DNA of 64,000 nt from Alloscardovia omnicolens DSM 21503 (GCF_000420505.1 NZ_ATVB01000005.1:45971-109970); one strand, 5' to 3'. Shown: positions 37,539 through 46,985, counted from the stretch's first letter. The notes: a model not told the origin generated them from the letters alone. Numbers and translations: made by a program.

Positions 37539-38825
37539 ATGCTTGATATTCAATTTATTCGCGAACACGCTGACATTGTTAAGGAATCTCAGCGTAAGCG
37601 CGGCGAATCTGTGGAGCTGGTTGACGAAACTTTGCGCGCTGACCAGGAACGTCGCGATAGTTTGAAGGCTTTTGAAGACGCTCGTGCCCAGCAGAAAGCT
37701 ATGGGCAAGAAAGTTGCTAGCGCTCCAAACGAGGAGAAAGCAGCTTTAATTGCCCAGACTAAGGAATTAGCTGCTCAGGTAGCTCAGTTCAAGGATGCCG
37801 CAGATAAGGCTACCGCAACGTATACAGACTTAATGTGGAAGTTCTCCAACGTTGTGGAAGATGATGCTCCTGCTGGTGGCGAAGATGATTACGTTGTTGT
37901 GCAAGAGATTGGCACACCGCGTGATTTTAGCGCTGAAGGTTTTGAACCAAAGAACCACCTTGATTTGGGCGTGGGCGTTGCCGGCATTGATATGACGCGC
38001 GGCGCTAAGGTGTCCGGCTCTCGCTTCTACTTCCTGCGCGGAGCTATTGCCCGCATGGAGTTAGCTATGCTGACTATGGCAGTGGATCAGGCTGAGAATA
38101 ACGGCTTCATTATGACCACTACTCCAACCTTGGTGCGCCCAGAGATTATGGCAGGCACAGGCTTTTTGAATGCGCACGCCGATGAAATTTATCGTTTGCG
38201 CGAACCTGACGATTCCTATTTGGTAGGTACATCTGAGGTTGCTTTGGCGGGTATGCACGCTGATGAGATTATTGACTTGTCAAATGGACCTTTGCGCTAT
38301 GCAGGTTGGTCGAGCTGCTACCGTCGCGAAGCTGGCTCTGCCGGCAAGGATACGATGGGCATTATTCGCGTACACCAATTCAATAAAGTGGAAATGTTCA
38401 CATATGTGAAGCAGGAAGATTCTCAAGCTGAGCATAAGCGATTGCTGGCTATGGAACAGGAAATGCTTGGAAAGGTGGAAGTACCTTACCGCATTATTGA
38501 CACTGCTGCTGGCGATTTGGGATCCTCCGCTGCCCGCAAGTTTGATTGCGAAGCTTGGGTGCCAACACAGGGGCGCTATCGTGAGCTTACTTCCACGTCG
38601 AATTGTACGGAATATCAGGCTCGACGACTCAATATTCGAGAGCGCGTGGATGAAGGCGGCACTCGCCCAGTGGCTACACTGAACGGAACTTTGGCTACAA
38701 CACGTTGGCTGGTGGCTATTTTAGAGAATCATCAGAACGCTGACGGTTCTATTAACGTGCCAACTGCTATGCGCCCATATATGGGCGGCAAGGAAGTAAT
38801 TGAGCCAACCAGTTGGGAAGCATAA
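37539..38825 (+). CDS. serS: Seryl-tRNA synthetase
   Basis: 428 residues. The N-terminal coiled-coil arm (about 30-110) binds the tRNA long variable arm; then the class II catalytic core with TSEVALAGMHADEI, motif 2 (YRREAGSAGKDTMGIIRVHQFNKVEMF) and motif 3 (NGTLATTRWLVAILENHQ). TAATTT (37527-37532) ends 6 nt before the ATG, suggesting a leaderless mRNA. The gene for tRNA-Ser(UGA) follows 157 bp downstream. Confidence 0.97.
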   Translation: MLDIQFIREHADIVKESQRKRGESVELVDETLRADQERRDSLKAFEDARAQQKAMGKKVASAPNEEKAALIAQTKELAAQVAQFKDAADKATATYTDLMWKFSNVVEDDAPAGGEDDYVVVQEIGTPRDFSAEGFEPKNHLDLGVGVAGIDMTRGAKVSGSRFYFLRGAIARMELAMLTMAVDQAENNGFIMTTTPTLVRPEIMAGTGFLNAHADEIYRLREPDDSYLVGTSEVALAGMHADEIIDLSNGPLRYAGWSSCYRREAGSAGKDTMGIIRVHQFNKVEMFTYVKQEDSQAEHKRLLAMEQEMLGKVEVPYRIIDTAAGDLGSSAARKFDCEAWVPTQGRYRELTSTSNCTEYQARRLNIRERVDEGGTRPVATLNGTLATTRWLVAILENHQNADGSINVPTAMRPYMGGKEVIEPTSWEA

Positions 38826-38854
38826 CCCACCGTTTTCTATATTTAATCTCATTT

Positions 38855-38899
38855 TTGAGGTTTGACTGTGCATTTATGAGACGCATAGTCAAACCTCAA
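38855..38899 (+). terminator. Long-loop inverted repeat after serS
   Basis: A perfect 13-bp stem (TTGAGGTTTGACT at 38855-38867; complement at 38887-38899) with a 19-nt loop. Ts lie mainly before the stem on the plus strand, with a short TTTG after. Probably the serS terminator. Confidence 0.6.
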
Positions 38900-38982
38900 T
38901 TTGCATTCTGAAGCAAATGCGCCTATAGTACATTGAGTTGCTGTGATTCGGGAATGGACGTACGAGCCTCCTGCGTCACTTC

Positions 38983-39068
38983 GGACAGTTGGCCGAGCGG
39001 TCGAAGGCACTTGTCTTGAAAACAAGCGTACGAAAGTACCGGGGGTTCAAATCCCTCACTGTCCGCCA
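38983..39068 (+). tRNA. tRNA-Ser (anticodon UGA)
   Basis: Full cloverleaf of 86 nt with encoded CCA. Acceptor stem GGACAGT/ACTGTCC, D-loop TTGGCCGAGCGGTCGA, anticodon stem CTTGT/ACAAG with loop CTTGAAA (anticodon TGA), a long variable arm (GTACGAAAGTAC) as in class II tRNAs, and T-arm GGGGGTTCAAATCCCTC. Reads UCA and related serine codons. Confidence 0.97.
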
Positions 39069-39073
39069 TGTCA

Positions 39074-39117
39074 TGTGTCAAGACATTGTTCCGGTGTTTT
39101 GACACATTTTGTTTTTA
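39074..39117 (+). terminator. Terminator after tRNA-Ser
   Basis: TGTGTCAA (39074-39081) pairs with TTGACACA (39099-39106), followed by TTTTGTTTTT. Confidence 0.88.
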
Positions 39118-39488
39118 CTTCATAAGCGAAGTCGATACGCGCAACCGATATGCCAGTTTTGATGCCATTTTTCCGCATCAAAACTGGCATATCAGGTGTA
39201 TTAATCAGTTAAGTGAAATTTTCGCCTATAGCCCGTAATACGGATATCACTGCAGTATCAGCCTATTCCAGTCACAACAAACCAGCACGATTGCCAGTTC
39301 TTTAGAATGTGGTGGTGTGGGAGTGTTCTTATTGTCGGCTCTTCGGTTGGTTGGCTGATAGTGCTGTAGGGATGCGAACAAGCACGCACGATGAACTCCC
39401 CTCGCCACACACCACCCCCAACAACCCCAACTTTATGAAACAGTTGTGTAATTCTGAGAAAAACGCCACACAACATATTTTTCCTGAT
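39118..39488. other. 371-bp intergenic region before the lipid kinase gene
   Basis: Holds dispersed repeat family A copy 2 (39122-39214) and a G/C-asymmetric stretch (39310-39430) similar in character to other intergenic segments here. The ORF that runs through it (from 39309) lacks a ribosome binding site until the ATG at 39489. Confidence 0.6.
39122..39214 (-). repeat. Dispersed repeat family A, copy 2 (perfect 19-bp hairpin)
   Basis: In reverse orientation to copies 1 and 3. The core is a perfect 19-bp inverted repeat (39147-39165 and 39175-39193, starting GATATGCCAG) with a 9-nt loop. Flanks match copies 1 and 3: GCTTAACCGATTAATA-like on one side, GGTTGCGCGTATCGACTTC on the other. Confidence 0.88.
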
Positions 39489-40643
39489 ATGAATAAGATT
39501 ATGACTATGAGTTGGGGAACATTTGCTACCGTAGCAGCAATCATCGTATTAGCTGTTCTTATTGTGTTGGGTATTATTGCCAGCATTCGTAAAGAACGCA
39601 GACAGCAAGAGTTAGCGCAGACCGTCGAGCGCCTAAGCGACGATCACATTACTTACGCTTTTATTATTAATCCATCCAAACCCGAAGCTGAACGAACCCG
39701 CTTGTATATTAAGGATTATTGCTCCATTCATGGCATCGAAAATCCTCTGTTCATAGACACTCAACTCGATAAAGACGGTCGCGCGTGCGCAGAAGAAGCA
39801 CTGAGTATGGGTGCAGATGTAGTTATTGCTGTGGGCGGCGATGGAACCGTGCGCACTGTAGCAAGCGCTATGGCTTACTCCACTCACGCTTTTGGTATTA
39901 TTCCTATTGGCACAGGCAATCTTTTTGCACGCAATATGGGCATTCCTGTAGACAATATTGAGGTCGCTCTGTCTGTAGCAACATCGCATGGCAGCCGTCG
40001 CGTAGATATGGGACGTATGAGCCTACTTGATTCTGCTGAACCTGAACATGAGCATGGTTTCTTGGTTATTGCCGGCGCAGGTTTCGATGCGAATATGATT
40101 AACGACACCAACCCTGAACTCAAAGCAAATATTAGTTGGTTCGCGTATTTTGTTGCTGCTTTTAAGCATTTATTTGGTAAGAAAAGCCGCGGAACGATTT
40201 TAATCCGTACGGCTTCGGGTGCTCAGCACACGGTTGATAACGTGCAGTTCCGCACGATTATGGCGGGAAACTGTGGCAATATTCCTGGTTTTACTCTTAT
40301 GCCTGACGCTCAGTTTGATGATGGCATTTTAGACATCGAAACGATTGATACGCGATCGGGCATCCTCGGCTGGATGAGCTTGCTGTGGGATGTTATCCAC
40401 AAAACAGTAACGCGCAGTTCTAAGCAATCTCCTTTTGCTACACACGCAACAGTACGTCAATATCAAGGTATTAGCGCGGAAGTCATTCTCAATAAACCTG
40501 TTTTAGCTGAAGTAGACGGCGATATCTTAAGTCAGTCAAATCATTTCCTCTTTACTGTAGATCGTAAAGCGTTACTTGTGCGTGCTCCTCAACTAGGCTC
40601 ATCAGCAGAAGTAACGGGAAGCCTGCCGCCTGTGCAAAAATAA
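39489..40643 (+). CDS. Membrane-anchored diacylglycerol kinase family protein
   Basis: 384 residues. One N-terminal membrane helix (about 10-32), then a DAGK catalytic domain with VVIAVGGDGTVRTVASAM (nucleotide-binding GGDGT, about 120) and IIPIGTGNLFARNMG, and a C-terminal lipid-kinase beta domain (QFRTIMAGNCGNIPGFTLMPDAQFDDGILDIETI). It probably phosphorylates a lipid alcohol at the membrane; the exact lipid is not known. Start uncertain between ATG 39489 and 39507; each has a -10-like box 7 nt upstream (TATTTT, TAAGAT) and neither has a ribosome binding site. Upstream extension to 39309 is rejected. Confidence 0.87.
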   Translation: MNKIMTMSWGTFATVAAIIVLAVLIVLGIIASIRKERRQQELAQTVERLSDDHITYAFIINPSKPEAERTRLYIKDYCSIHGIENPLFIDTQLDKDGRACAEEALSMGADVVIAVGGDGTVRTVASAMAYSTHAFGIIPIGTGNLFARNMGIPVDNIEVALSVATSHGSRRVDMGRMSLLDSAEPEHEHGFLVIAGAGFDANMINDTNPELKANISWFAYFVAAFKHLFGKKSRGTILIRTASGAQHTVDNVQFRTIMAGNCGNIPGFTLMPDAQFDDGILDIETIDTRSGILGWMSLLWDVIHKTVTRSSKQSPFATHATVRQYQGISAEVILNKPVLAEVDGDILSQSNHFLFTVDRKALLVRAPQLGSSAEVTGSLPPVQK

Positions 40644-40721
40644 ACAAGATACATGTGCATTTAATCGCCATAGCCTTGTAAATCATAGGCTTATGAGTAC
40701 CTCTTGTGGCACAATAGAGGC

Positions 40722-42398
40722 ATGGTAGCTAAAAATGCAGGCATGCTTGCCACACAAGAAGATTTAATCGATGTTGATGCTCTTATTGGAGCATATTACG
40801 ATGAGGTTCCAGATCCATCTGTTGCCTCAGAACGTGTGATTTTCGGTACGTCCGGACACCGCGGTTCTGCTCTGAAGCGCACGTTTAACGAAGCTCATAT
40901 CGTAGCAATTTCGCAGGCAATCGCCGAGTACCGTAAGAGCGCAAACATTACTGGACCTCTCTATATTGGTCGCGATACGCACGCGTTGAGCCTCCCAGCG
41001 TGGAAAACGTCTATCGAGGTACTCATCGCTAACGGCGTGCGTGTGCGCGTCGATTCGCGCGACGACTACACCCCTACCCCAACGGTTTCGCAGGCGATTC
41101 TTACGCATAACCGCGCGGCCGACGGTACACAGCGCTTTAGCGGCACCGATATTGCCGACGGTATCGTGGTTACGCCGTCTCACAACCCTCCAACTGATGG
41201 GGGTTTTAAGTACGATCCAACCACCGGCGGCCCTGCTTCGGCTGAGATTACCACAGCTATTGCGGACCGCGCGAACGAACTGCTCACTGATTGGAAGAGC
41301 GTTAAGCGCGTCCCGTTTGAGCAGGCGATTAAGTCCGATCTCATTGAGCGTTTTGATTTCCGCGCTCACTACGTTGAGGATTTAAAGAACGTTATTGATT
41401 TTGAGGCGATTAAGTCCTCGGGCGTGCGCTTGGGTATCGATCCGCTCGGCGGCGCTTCGGTAAATTATTGGCCGCTGATTAACGAAATATACGGCACAAA
41501 TATTGGCGTGATTAATCCAGACGTAGACCCTCGCTGGTCGTTTATGACGCTTGATCATGACGGAAAGATTCGCATGGATCCAAGCTCACCTTACGCTATG
41601 AAGGGCTTGCTCGACCGCTTGAACGCGGGCGCGTGGGATAAGTACGATTTGGTGGGCGGCACCGATCCGGATGCCGACCGTCACGGTATTGTGTGCCCAG
41701 GAACCGGCGTTATGAATCCTAATCACTATATTGCCGTGTGCGTGGAATACTTGTTCGGCGGCAACCGTCCGGGTTGGCCAGCAACTGCAGGCGTGGGTAA
41801 GACTTTGGTGTCCTCCAGCCTTATCGACCGTGTAGTGGAGTCCATTAACGCGAAGCTCGTGGAAGTTCCTGTAGGCTTTAAGTGGTTCGTAGACCCTCTG
41901 TTTAGCGGAGAAGTTGGCTTCGGCGGCGAAGAATCCTCTGGTATGAGCTTCTTGCGCATGGATGGTCGCGTATGGACCACCGATAAGGACGGTTTAATTC
42001 CAGACCTCCTCGCTGCAGAAATTACTGCGAAAACCGGCAAGACTCCTGCACAGCTTCATGAAGCTCAGGTAAACCGTTTTGGCGAAAGCTGGTACACCCG
42101 CGTTGATACTCCAACAACCTTGGAAGAAAAACAGAAGTTTGCAAGCCTGACTGCTGATTCCGTATCTGCTACAACTATGGCAGGCGAAGAAATTACGGCT
42201 AAGATGACTACTGCTCCAGGAAATGGCGCTGCTATCGGCGGTTTGAAGGTAACAACTGATAACGCTTGGTTTGCTGCTCGTCCTTCTGGAACAGAAAATA
42301 TCTACAAGGTATATGCTGAGTCCTTCACTTCTCCTGAACACTTGGAGAAGGTTGTTTCTGAAGCAACCGCAGTAGTAAACGGCGCATTAGCAGACTAA
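40722..42398 (+). CDS. pgm: Phosphoglucomutase, alpha-D-glucose phosphate-specific
   Basis: 558 residues, the usual length for this type. It interconverts glucose 1-phosphate and glucose 6-phosphate, and links galactose catabolism (galT/galK in this window) to the bifid shunt. Motifs: active-site Ser loop VVTPSHNPPTDGGFKYD (about 155), metal-binding GGTDPDADRHGIV (about 312), sugar loop GFGGEESSGMSF (about 400), phosphate loop RPSGTENIYKVYAESF at the C-terminus. ATG at 40722 is preferred to the TTG at 40704; CACAAT (40710-40715) ends 6 nt upstream, so the mRNA may be leaderless. Confidence 0.97.
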   Translation: MVAKNAGMLATQEDLIDVDALIGAYYDEVPDPSVASERVIFGTSGHRGSALKRTFNEAHIVAISQAIAEYRKSANITGPLYIGRDTHALSLPAWKTSIEVLIANGVRVRVDSRDDYTPTPTVSQAILTHNRAADGTQRFSGTDIADGIVVTPSHNPPTDGGFKYDPTTGGPASAEITTAIADRANELLTDWKSVKRVPFEQAIKSDLIERFDFRAHYVEDLKNVIDFEAIKSSGVRLGIDPLGGASVNYWPLINEIYGTNIGVINPDVDPRWSFMTLDHDGKIRMDPSSPYAMKGLLDRLNAGAWDKYDLVGGTDPDADRHGIVCPGTGVMNPNHYIAVCVEYLFGGNRPGWPATAGVGKTLVSSSLIDRVVESINAKLVEVPVGFKWFVDPLFSGEVGFGGEESSGMSFLRMDGRVWTTDKDGLIPDLLAAEITAKTGKTPAQLHEAQVNRFGESWYTRVDTPTTLEEKQKFASLTADSVSATTMAGEEITAKMTTAPGNGAAIGGLKVTTDNAWFAARPSGTENIYKVYAESFTSPEHLEKVVSEATAVVNGALAD

Positions 42399-42416
42399 AC
42401 AACGCACAGGTACTTC

Positions 42417-43241
42417 ATGACCATTGATTTCACTGTCACAGTATCAACAGACGGTAGTGCTCTCGATAATCCCCATGGTCCTATGGGATGGGGTTGGGTA
42501 GAGCACACCGAAAAGAATCCTACGGGCGCTCCTGCCAGCGAATCTGGTCGCGCTTATGATTGCGGTGGTGCTTCTAACGGCACTAATCAGATTGGCGAGC
42601 TTTGCGCAGTATTGCAATGCTTGCGCGATCATCGAGGAGATTATCCGCTGATTATTGAAACAGATAGTCAGTACGCCATTAACTGCTCCACCACATGGAT
42701 TCACAGCTGGAAAAAGAACGGCTGGAAAAATTCTAAGAAAGAGCCAGTCAAAAATGCTGAAATAATTAAGGCAATTTATGCAGAGCTGAATGCTCGTTCC
42801 GGCTCGGTCGAGTTTGTGTGGGTTAAAGGTCATGCTGGTAATACGTACAACGAGAAAGTTGATGATTTAGCCCGCGGCTTTGCTGAAAGAGCAGGTAAAC
42901 ATCTGATAGACGGATACTTGCCTGAAGAAGGCTGGACTGTGTTGAAAAACGGTCCATATGCAGAAGGTTTGATTCTGCCTAAATCCTCGAAAGCGGAAGA
43001 GACTGTGCCAGCCGCACAGCCAACACCGATTGATCAGCCCTTATTCCCCGAGAATAACGCTACCCTGACTGAGGAGCTGATTACTCGTTTGAATCAGGCA
43101 ACTGAACGTTTTGACCTTGCAGCACAACGCCTACAGTTGGCCAGCGAGCATATGGATCAAGCCGTGGCTAAGCTGGATGAAGCTATCCGCCGTTTCGATG
43201 ACGTAAGTTGGAAAAATAATCATCAAGACACTCTGTTCTAA
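42417..43241 (+). CDS. rnhA: Ribonuclease HI-type protein with C-terminal helical extension
   Basis: 274 residues. RNase H domain at about 1-150 with the catalytic set: Asp in VSTDGSAL, Glu in QIGELCAVL, Asp in IETDSQYAI, Asp in KVDDLARG; the basic handle (WIHSWKKNGWKNSKKEPVKN) is present. About 120 residues follow: a Pro-rich linker and a long amphipathic helix (RLNQATERFDLAAQRLQLASEHMDQAVAKLDEAIRRFD) likely to be a coiled coil. It degrades RNA in RNA-DNA hybrids; the tail may mediate self-association. It starts 18 bp after pgm and precedes rpiA. Confidence 0.9.
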   Translation: MTIDFTVTVSTDGSALDNPHGPMGWGWVEHTEKNPTGAPASESGRAYDCGGASNGTNQIGELCAVLQCLRDHRGDYPLIIETDSQYAINCSTTWIHSWKKNGWKNSKKEPVKNAEIIKAIYAELNARSGSVEFVWVKGHAGNTYNEKVDDLARGFAERAGKHLIDGYLPEEGWTVLKNGPYAEGLILPKSSKAEETVPAAQPTPIDQPLFPENNATLTEELITRLNQATERFDLAAQRLQLASEHMDQAVAKLDEAIRRFDDVSWKNNHQDTLF

Positions 43242-43283
43242 GTGAACACGTAGACTGTTAAGAAAAGAATTAAAGGAGATACT

Positions 43284-43976
43284 ATGGCAACTCAGGATGA
43301 ACTGAAGAAGGCTGCGGGAATTAAGGCCGCTCAGCTAGTAGAAGATGGCATGATTGTGGGCTTGGGAACTGGCTCAACTGTGCGTTTCTTCGTAGATGAG
43401 CTCGGTCGCCGCGTACAAGAAGAAGGCTTAAAGTTCACCGGCGTCACCACATCTGTGCGCACTAAGGAACAGGCTGAAGGCTACGGCATTACTATTGTTG
43501 ATGTAGATGATGTAGACCGCATTGACGTTACTGTAGACGGCGCTGATGAAGTAGATGACCGTTTCGACGGTATTAAGGGTGGTGGAGCTGCACTGCTCTG
43601 GGAAAAGATTGTGGCAACAAATTCCAATAAGATCGTGTGGATTGTGGACGAGTCCAAGGTTGTATCCACTATTGGTAAGTTCCCACTTCCTGTGGAAGTT
43701 ATTCCTTTCGGCGCTGGTCATGTTGTGAAACTATTCGAAAAGAAGGGCTACAAACCAGTATTGCGCTTAGACGCTGATGGTGAACCAGTGCGCACTGACG
43801 AAAAGAACTTCGTTGTTGATTTGCACATGGAACGCATTGACAATCCTCAGGAGCTTGCTGAAGATTTGATTCACACCGTTGGAGTAGTAGAACACGGTTT
43901 GTTCTTGAACATGGTAGATACCGTGATTGTAGGTGACGAGAACGGTCCTCGTATTTTAACGAATCCTAATAAGTAG
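43284..43976 (+). CDS. rpiA: Ribose-5-phosphate isomerase A
   Basis: 230 residues. It interconverts ribose 5-phosphate and ribulose 5-phosphate in the pentose phosphate part of the bifid shunt. Motifs: GLGTGSTVRFFVDELG (phosphate loop, about 26-41), VTVDGADEVD (catalytic Asp and Asp-Glu region, about 88-97), KGGGAALLWEKIVA (Lys and Glu). AAAGGAGAT precedes the ATG. Follows the RNase H gene by 42 bp and is closed by a bidirectional terminator. Confidence 0.97.
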   Translation: MATQDELKKAAGIKAAQLVEDGMIVGLGTGSTVRFFVDELGRRVQEEGLKFTGVTTSVRTKEQAEGYGITIVDVDDVDRIDVTVDGADEVDDRFDGIKGGGAALLWEKIVATNSNKIVWIVDESKVVSTIGKFPLPVEVIPFGAGHVVKLFEKKGYKPVLRLDADGEPVRTDEKNFVVDLHMERIDNPQELAEDLIHTVGVVEHGLFLNMVDTVIVGDENGPRILTNPNK

Positions 43977-43992
43977 AACATGCAATAAAGGC

Positions 43993-44018
43993 AGGCAGGT
44001 CGAGTGACCTGCCTCCTT
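43993..44018 (+). terminator. Terminator between rpiA and the acyl-CoA ligase gene
   Basis: A perfect 9-bp stem AGGCAGGTC (43993-44001)/GACCTGCCT (44006-44014) with a 4-nt loop, then CCTTT. It serves the convergent genes. Confidence 0.85.
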
Positions 44019-44023
44019 TGCGT

Positions 44024-45850
44024 TTAGCCTTTCTTGCGTGGCGTGTAAATCTCGTGATTAATCACGTCTGCAAAACGATCAATAATCACCGAACGCTTTG
44101 TTTTTAAGCTGGCTGTGAGCATACCGTTTTCCTGGGTAAAAACGCTTGGAATAATGCAGAATTTACGAATTGATTCTGCGCGGGAGACCTGCAAATTCGC
44201 CTTATCCACCGCTTTTTGCACTTCAGCATGAATAATCGGATTATTTACAGCCTCGTCTAGGGAAGGCACGGTTTGCGCACCCTGAGATTCAAGCCATGCA
44301 TTTGTATCAGCTAAGTCCAACGTAATGAGAGCAGCAATAAATGGCTTCTTATCGCCAATCACCACACAATGTCCCACAACAGGCGATGTCATAACCGATG
44401 ACTCTAATAATCCTGGAGATACATTCTTACCTCCAGCAGTAATAATCAAATCTTTCTTGCGGCCTGTAATCTTTAAGAAGCCATCATCATCAATATCTCC
44501 CACATCGCCGGTATACAGCCAACCATCAATAATCTGACTGTCGGTAAGCTCAGCGTGGTTATGGTATCCGCGGCATACGCTCTCACTTTTAATGCATAGC
44601 TCGCCATCGTCGGCAATACCAATAGTCATGCCCTCCATAGGCAAGCCAACCGTACCAATCTTATAGCCAGACGTTGGATTCACGCATACAGGAGCGCAGG
44701 TTTCTGTCATGCCATAACCTTCAAGCAGAGGAAGTCCTACACCGTTAAAGAAATGCGCAATCGAGGGATCGAGCGGAGCGCCACCAGACACAGCAAACTG
44801 AACTTTTCCGCCGAAAACTTCCATAATCTTGGAATAAATAATCTTCGAATACAGAGCAAACTGCACACGCTTCACCATGCTCAGTTTACGACCATCTTGC
44901 TGCGCCACAGACCATTCGCAGGCAATACCTGCTGCACGGTTAAACAAACGTCCAGCGTATCCTCGACCTGCTTTCTGAGAAGCTGCGTTATATACTTTCT
45001 CGAAAACACGAGGAACTGCCAAAATAAATGTTGGCTTGAAACTCTGAAAATCAGCAATAATAGTTTTCAGATTATGCGATAAACCCAAAACCGTATCAGA
45101 ACCAATGCAGAAGTACTGCATATAGCGGGCAAAAACGTGGGCAAGCGGCAAGAAGAGCAGCAAACGAGCGCCGCCTTCAGGGAAGCACAGATCGGTCATG
45201 GATTGCGTACCTGAATACGTAACATATACAAAGTTGCGGTGCGTCAGCTCAATACCTTTAGGAGTGCCAGTCGAGCCAGACGTATAAACAATCGTTGCTA
45301 AGGTATCGCCGTGCACAGCGTCTACGCGAGCGCGGAACTGATCATCACTAACAGCCTTACCGTAAGCAGTCAGCAGTTCAATAACATTGTTATCGCTATC
45401 GAGGGTAAAAATTTCGCGAACTAGGGGCAGGTCGGCTCGTACAGCGTCAACTTTTTCGCGCTGTTCATTATTTTCTGCAAAGAAAATACGGATTTGAGAG
45501 TCCAAGCCAATTTCGCGAACTTGCAGAGCCGAATCCGTCTCATACACAGGAACAGTCACAGCGCCAATACTCATAATGGCAAGGTCAAGAACAGTCCATT
45601 CCCAGCGTGTGCGTGAAATAATACCTACTGAATCGCCAATCTGAATGCCTTGGTTCATCAAACCCTTCGCCACTGCACACACGAGGTCATAGAATTCCTG
45701 TGCGGTAAAATGCCCCCACTGACCCTGAGCTGTTTTGTATTCAATAAGAGGTTGGTCTGCCGCACGCTGCACACGATGCTGAAGAATGGACAAAATATTT
45801 TCATCTGCATGAATAGGCGTACGTAAAGGGCGAGTATATTCTTTGAGCAT
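44024..45850 (-). CDS. AMP-dependent long-chain acyl-CoA ligase
   Basis: 608 residues. Adenylate-forming family: P-loop YTSGSTGTPKGIELTHRNF (about 190-210), GYGMTETCAP (about 378), DGWLYTGDVGDIDDDGFLKITGRKKDLIITAGGKNVSP (about 437-475). It activates fatty acids to acyl-CoA through an acyl-AMP. AAGGA lies 5 nt before the ATG. Stands alone on the minus strand with terminators on both sides. Bifidobacteriaceae usually lack beta-oxidation, so the product is probably used for lipid synthesis or remodelling. Confidence 0.93.
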   Translation of the reverse strand: MLKEYTRPLRTPIHADENILSILQHRVQRAADQPLIEYKTAQGQWGHFTAQEFYDLVCAVAKGLMNQGIQIGDSVGIISRTRWEWTVLDLAIMSIGAVTVPVYETDSALQVREIGLDSQIRIFFAENNEQREKVDAVRADLPLVREIFTLDSDNNVIELLTAYGKAVSDDQFRARVDAVHGDTLATIVYTSGSTGTPKGIELTHRNFVYVTYSGTQSMTDLCFPEGGARLLLFLPLAHVFARYMQYFCIGSDTVLGLSHNLKTIIADFQSFKPTFILAVPRVFEKVYNAASQKAGRGYAGRLFNRAAGIACEWSVAQQDGRKLSMVKRVQFALYSKIIYSKIMEVFGGKVQFAVSGGAPLDPSIAHFFNGVGLPLLEGYGMTETCAPVCVNPTSGYKIGTVGLPMEGMTIGIADDGELCIKSESVCRGYHNHAELTDSQIIDGWLYTGDVGDIDDDGFLKITGRKKDLIITAGGKNVSPGLLESSVMTSPVVGHCVVIGDKKPFIAALITLDLADTNAWLESQGAQTVPSLDEAVNNPIIHAEVQKAVDKANLQVSRAESIRKFCIIPSVFTQENGMLTASLKTKRSVIIDRFADVINHEIYTPRKKG

Positions 45851-45986
45851 GGCATTCCTTAAAGCTGTTTTATATTAAAGCTGCTTATTTACATCTGAAA
45901 CCATTGTAGGTCACAGCACCTATGAAGGGCGAGGGAACAGCTCGTATATCTTTATTGAGGATGCGAAGTTACTCTATGCACATAAA

Positions 45987-46025
45987 GCAAAAGGAGCATG
46001 ACCTCTTTTGGCCTGCTCCTTTTAC
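45987..46025 (-). terminator. Terminator of the bS22 gene
   Basis: AAAAGGAGCA pairs with TGCTCCTTTT across a 15-nt loop. On the minus strand the second arm is followed by GCTTTATG; Ts are also present on the plus-strand side. Confidence 0.75.
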
Positions 46026-46039
46026 ATTTAAAAATAAGA

Positions 46040-46129
46040 CTACTTACGCTGGTGGCGAGTCTTACGCAGCAATTTGCGGTGCTTCTTCTTACTCATCCGC
46101 TTGCGACGCTTCTTGATGACCGAACCCAT
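46040..46129 (-). CDS. Small ribosomal subunit protein bS22 (AURKAIP1/COX24 family)
   Basis: 29 residues, very basic: it begins MGSVIKKRRKRMSKKKHRKL and ends in KTRHQRK. This is the pattern of the actinobacterial mini-protein bS22, found on the 30S subunit in mycobacteria and related to the mitochondrial AURKAIP1/COX24 C-terminal domain. AGGAGG lies 6 nt before the ATG. It has its own terminator and is flanked by intergenic sequence, so it is a single-gene unit. Confidence 0.93.
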   Translation of the reverse strand: MGSVIKKRRKRMSKKKHRKLLRKTRHQRK

Positions 46130-46269
46130 CAGAGCCTCCTCTAGTTAATTGACAACTTTCCCAATAGTACTACGGCTTGACGACTGAGAGAGTATTTTTG
46201 ACCATTTTTCGCAAAAATACACTTTTTATACACGCTTTATGAGTCCTGCTACCCTGACTTGCTCAAGCT

Positions 46270-46956
46270 TTAATACGGGAAGTTTGCAAAGAAATTATTC
46301 ACTGCATTTTTAGAACCAACAGCATACATAACTGCTGTTTCGTTATGCCACACCACAACTGAATTTTTCTTATTATCTGGGGCTGGATGAATTTCGTATG
46401 TGCCAGTTTCATTACCGCCCACATTCACTTTTCCCGTGGCAGTTGCCTCGGAGTTCAGATTGTGAATAAGCGAATCGTACTGCTCTTTAGCATACTGAGA
46501 AGCCGTCCACTGCCCTACAGTAAGTTGAATATCCGCAGAACTATCTCCCGTCATATACGTCACCTCATATTCTTCAACAGGTTCCGCGGACTGCCATACA
46601 GTAGTACTTTTTACTTCACCGCGCGCATATGAACCCACAGTATCTGGCAAAATCTTTTCCAAATCTGTAGCGTTGCTAGGAAGAGCTACTGGATCAACAG
46701 CTACAACTTCTTCCTGACCGGTTGCCACAGCAGCGCTATTAGTTGCAGTTTTACGCGCCCAACCTGGCCATACAAAAGCAGTAACAAGCAGAGCCGCAAT
46801 CACAGCAAAAATAACAGTAAGAACCATAGCGCGCTTACGATGCGATTTTTTATGCTGTTCAATAGCTTCCTCAGCCTGTTCTTGAGCCTGTTCATCTACA
46901 GGAGCACTGGCAAGCTCAACATCGGCTTTTTCACGGTTTTCATTATTCTCAGTCAT
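46270..46956 (-). CDS. Membrane-anchored protein of unknown function
   Basis: 228 residues. A hydrophilic Glu/Gln/Ala-rich N-terminus (about 1-40) leads to a basic patch and one membrane helix (about 44-65), then an exposed domain (about 90-228) rich in Thr, Val and Asn without Cys. The topology suggests a cytoplasmic tail and an external domain. AAGAAT ends 6 nt before the ATG, with no ribosome binding site, so the mRNA may be leaderless. Family not recognised; similar one-helix proteins occur in bifidobacteria. Confidence 0.8.
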   Translation of the reverse strand: MTENNENREKADVELASAPVDEQAQEQAEEAIEQHKKSHRKRAMVLTVIFAVIAALLVTAFVWPGWARKTATNSAAVATGQEEVVAVDPVALPSNATDLEKILPDTVGSYARGEVKSTTVWQSAEPVEEYEVTYMTGDSSADIQLTVGQWTASQYAKEQYDSLIHNLNSEATATGKVNVGGNETGTYEIHPAPDNKKNSVVVWHNETAVMYAVGSKNAVNNFFANFPY

Positions 46957-46985
46957 GCTTTTATTCTTGCATAAATTTCGGACTG

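Noticed and set aside
38855..38899. T-box or other riboswitch near serS
   Set aside because: The hairpin lies downstream of serS, not upstream, and no T-box sequence was seen; the serS start is probably leaderless.
39309..39488. N-terminal extension of the lipid kinase protein
   Set aside because: Residues are not coding-like, the region carries intergenic-type sequence, and a membrane helix starts just after the ATG at 39489.
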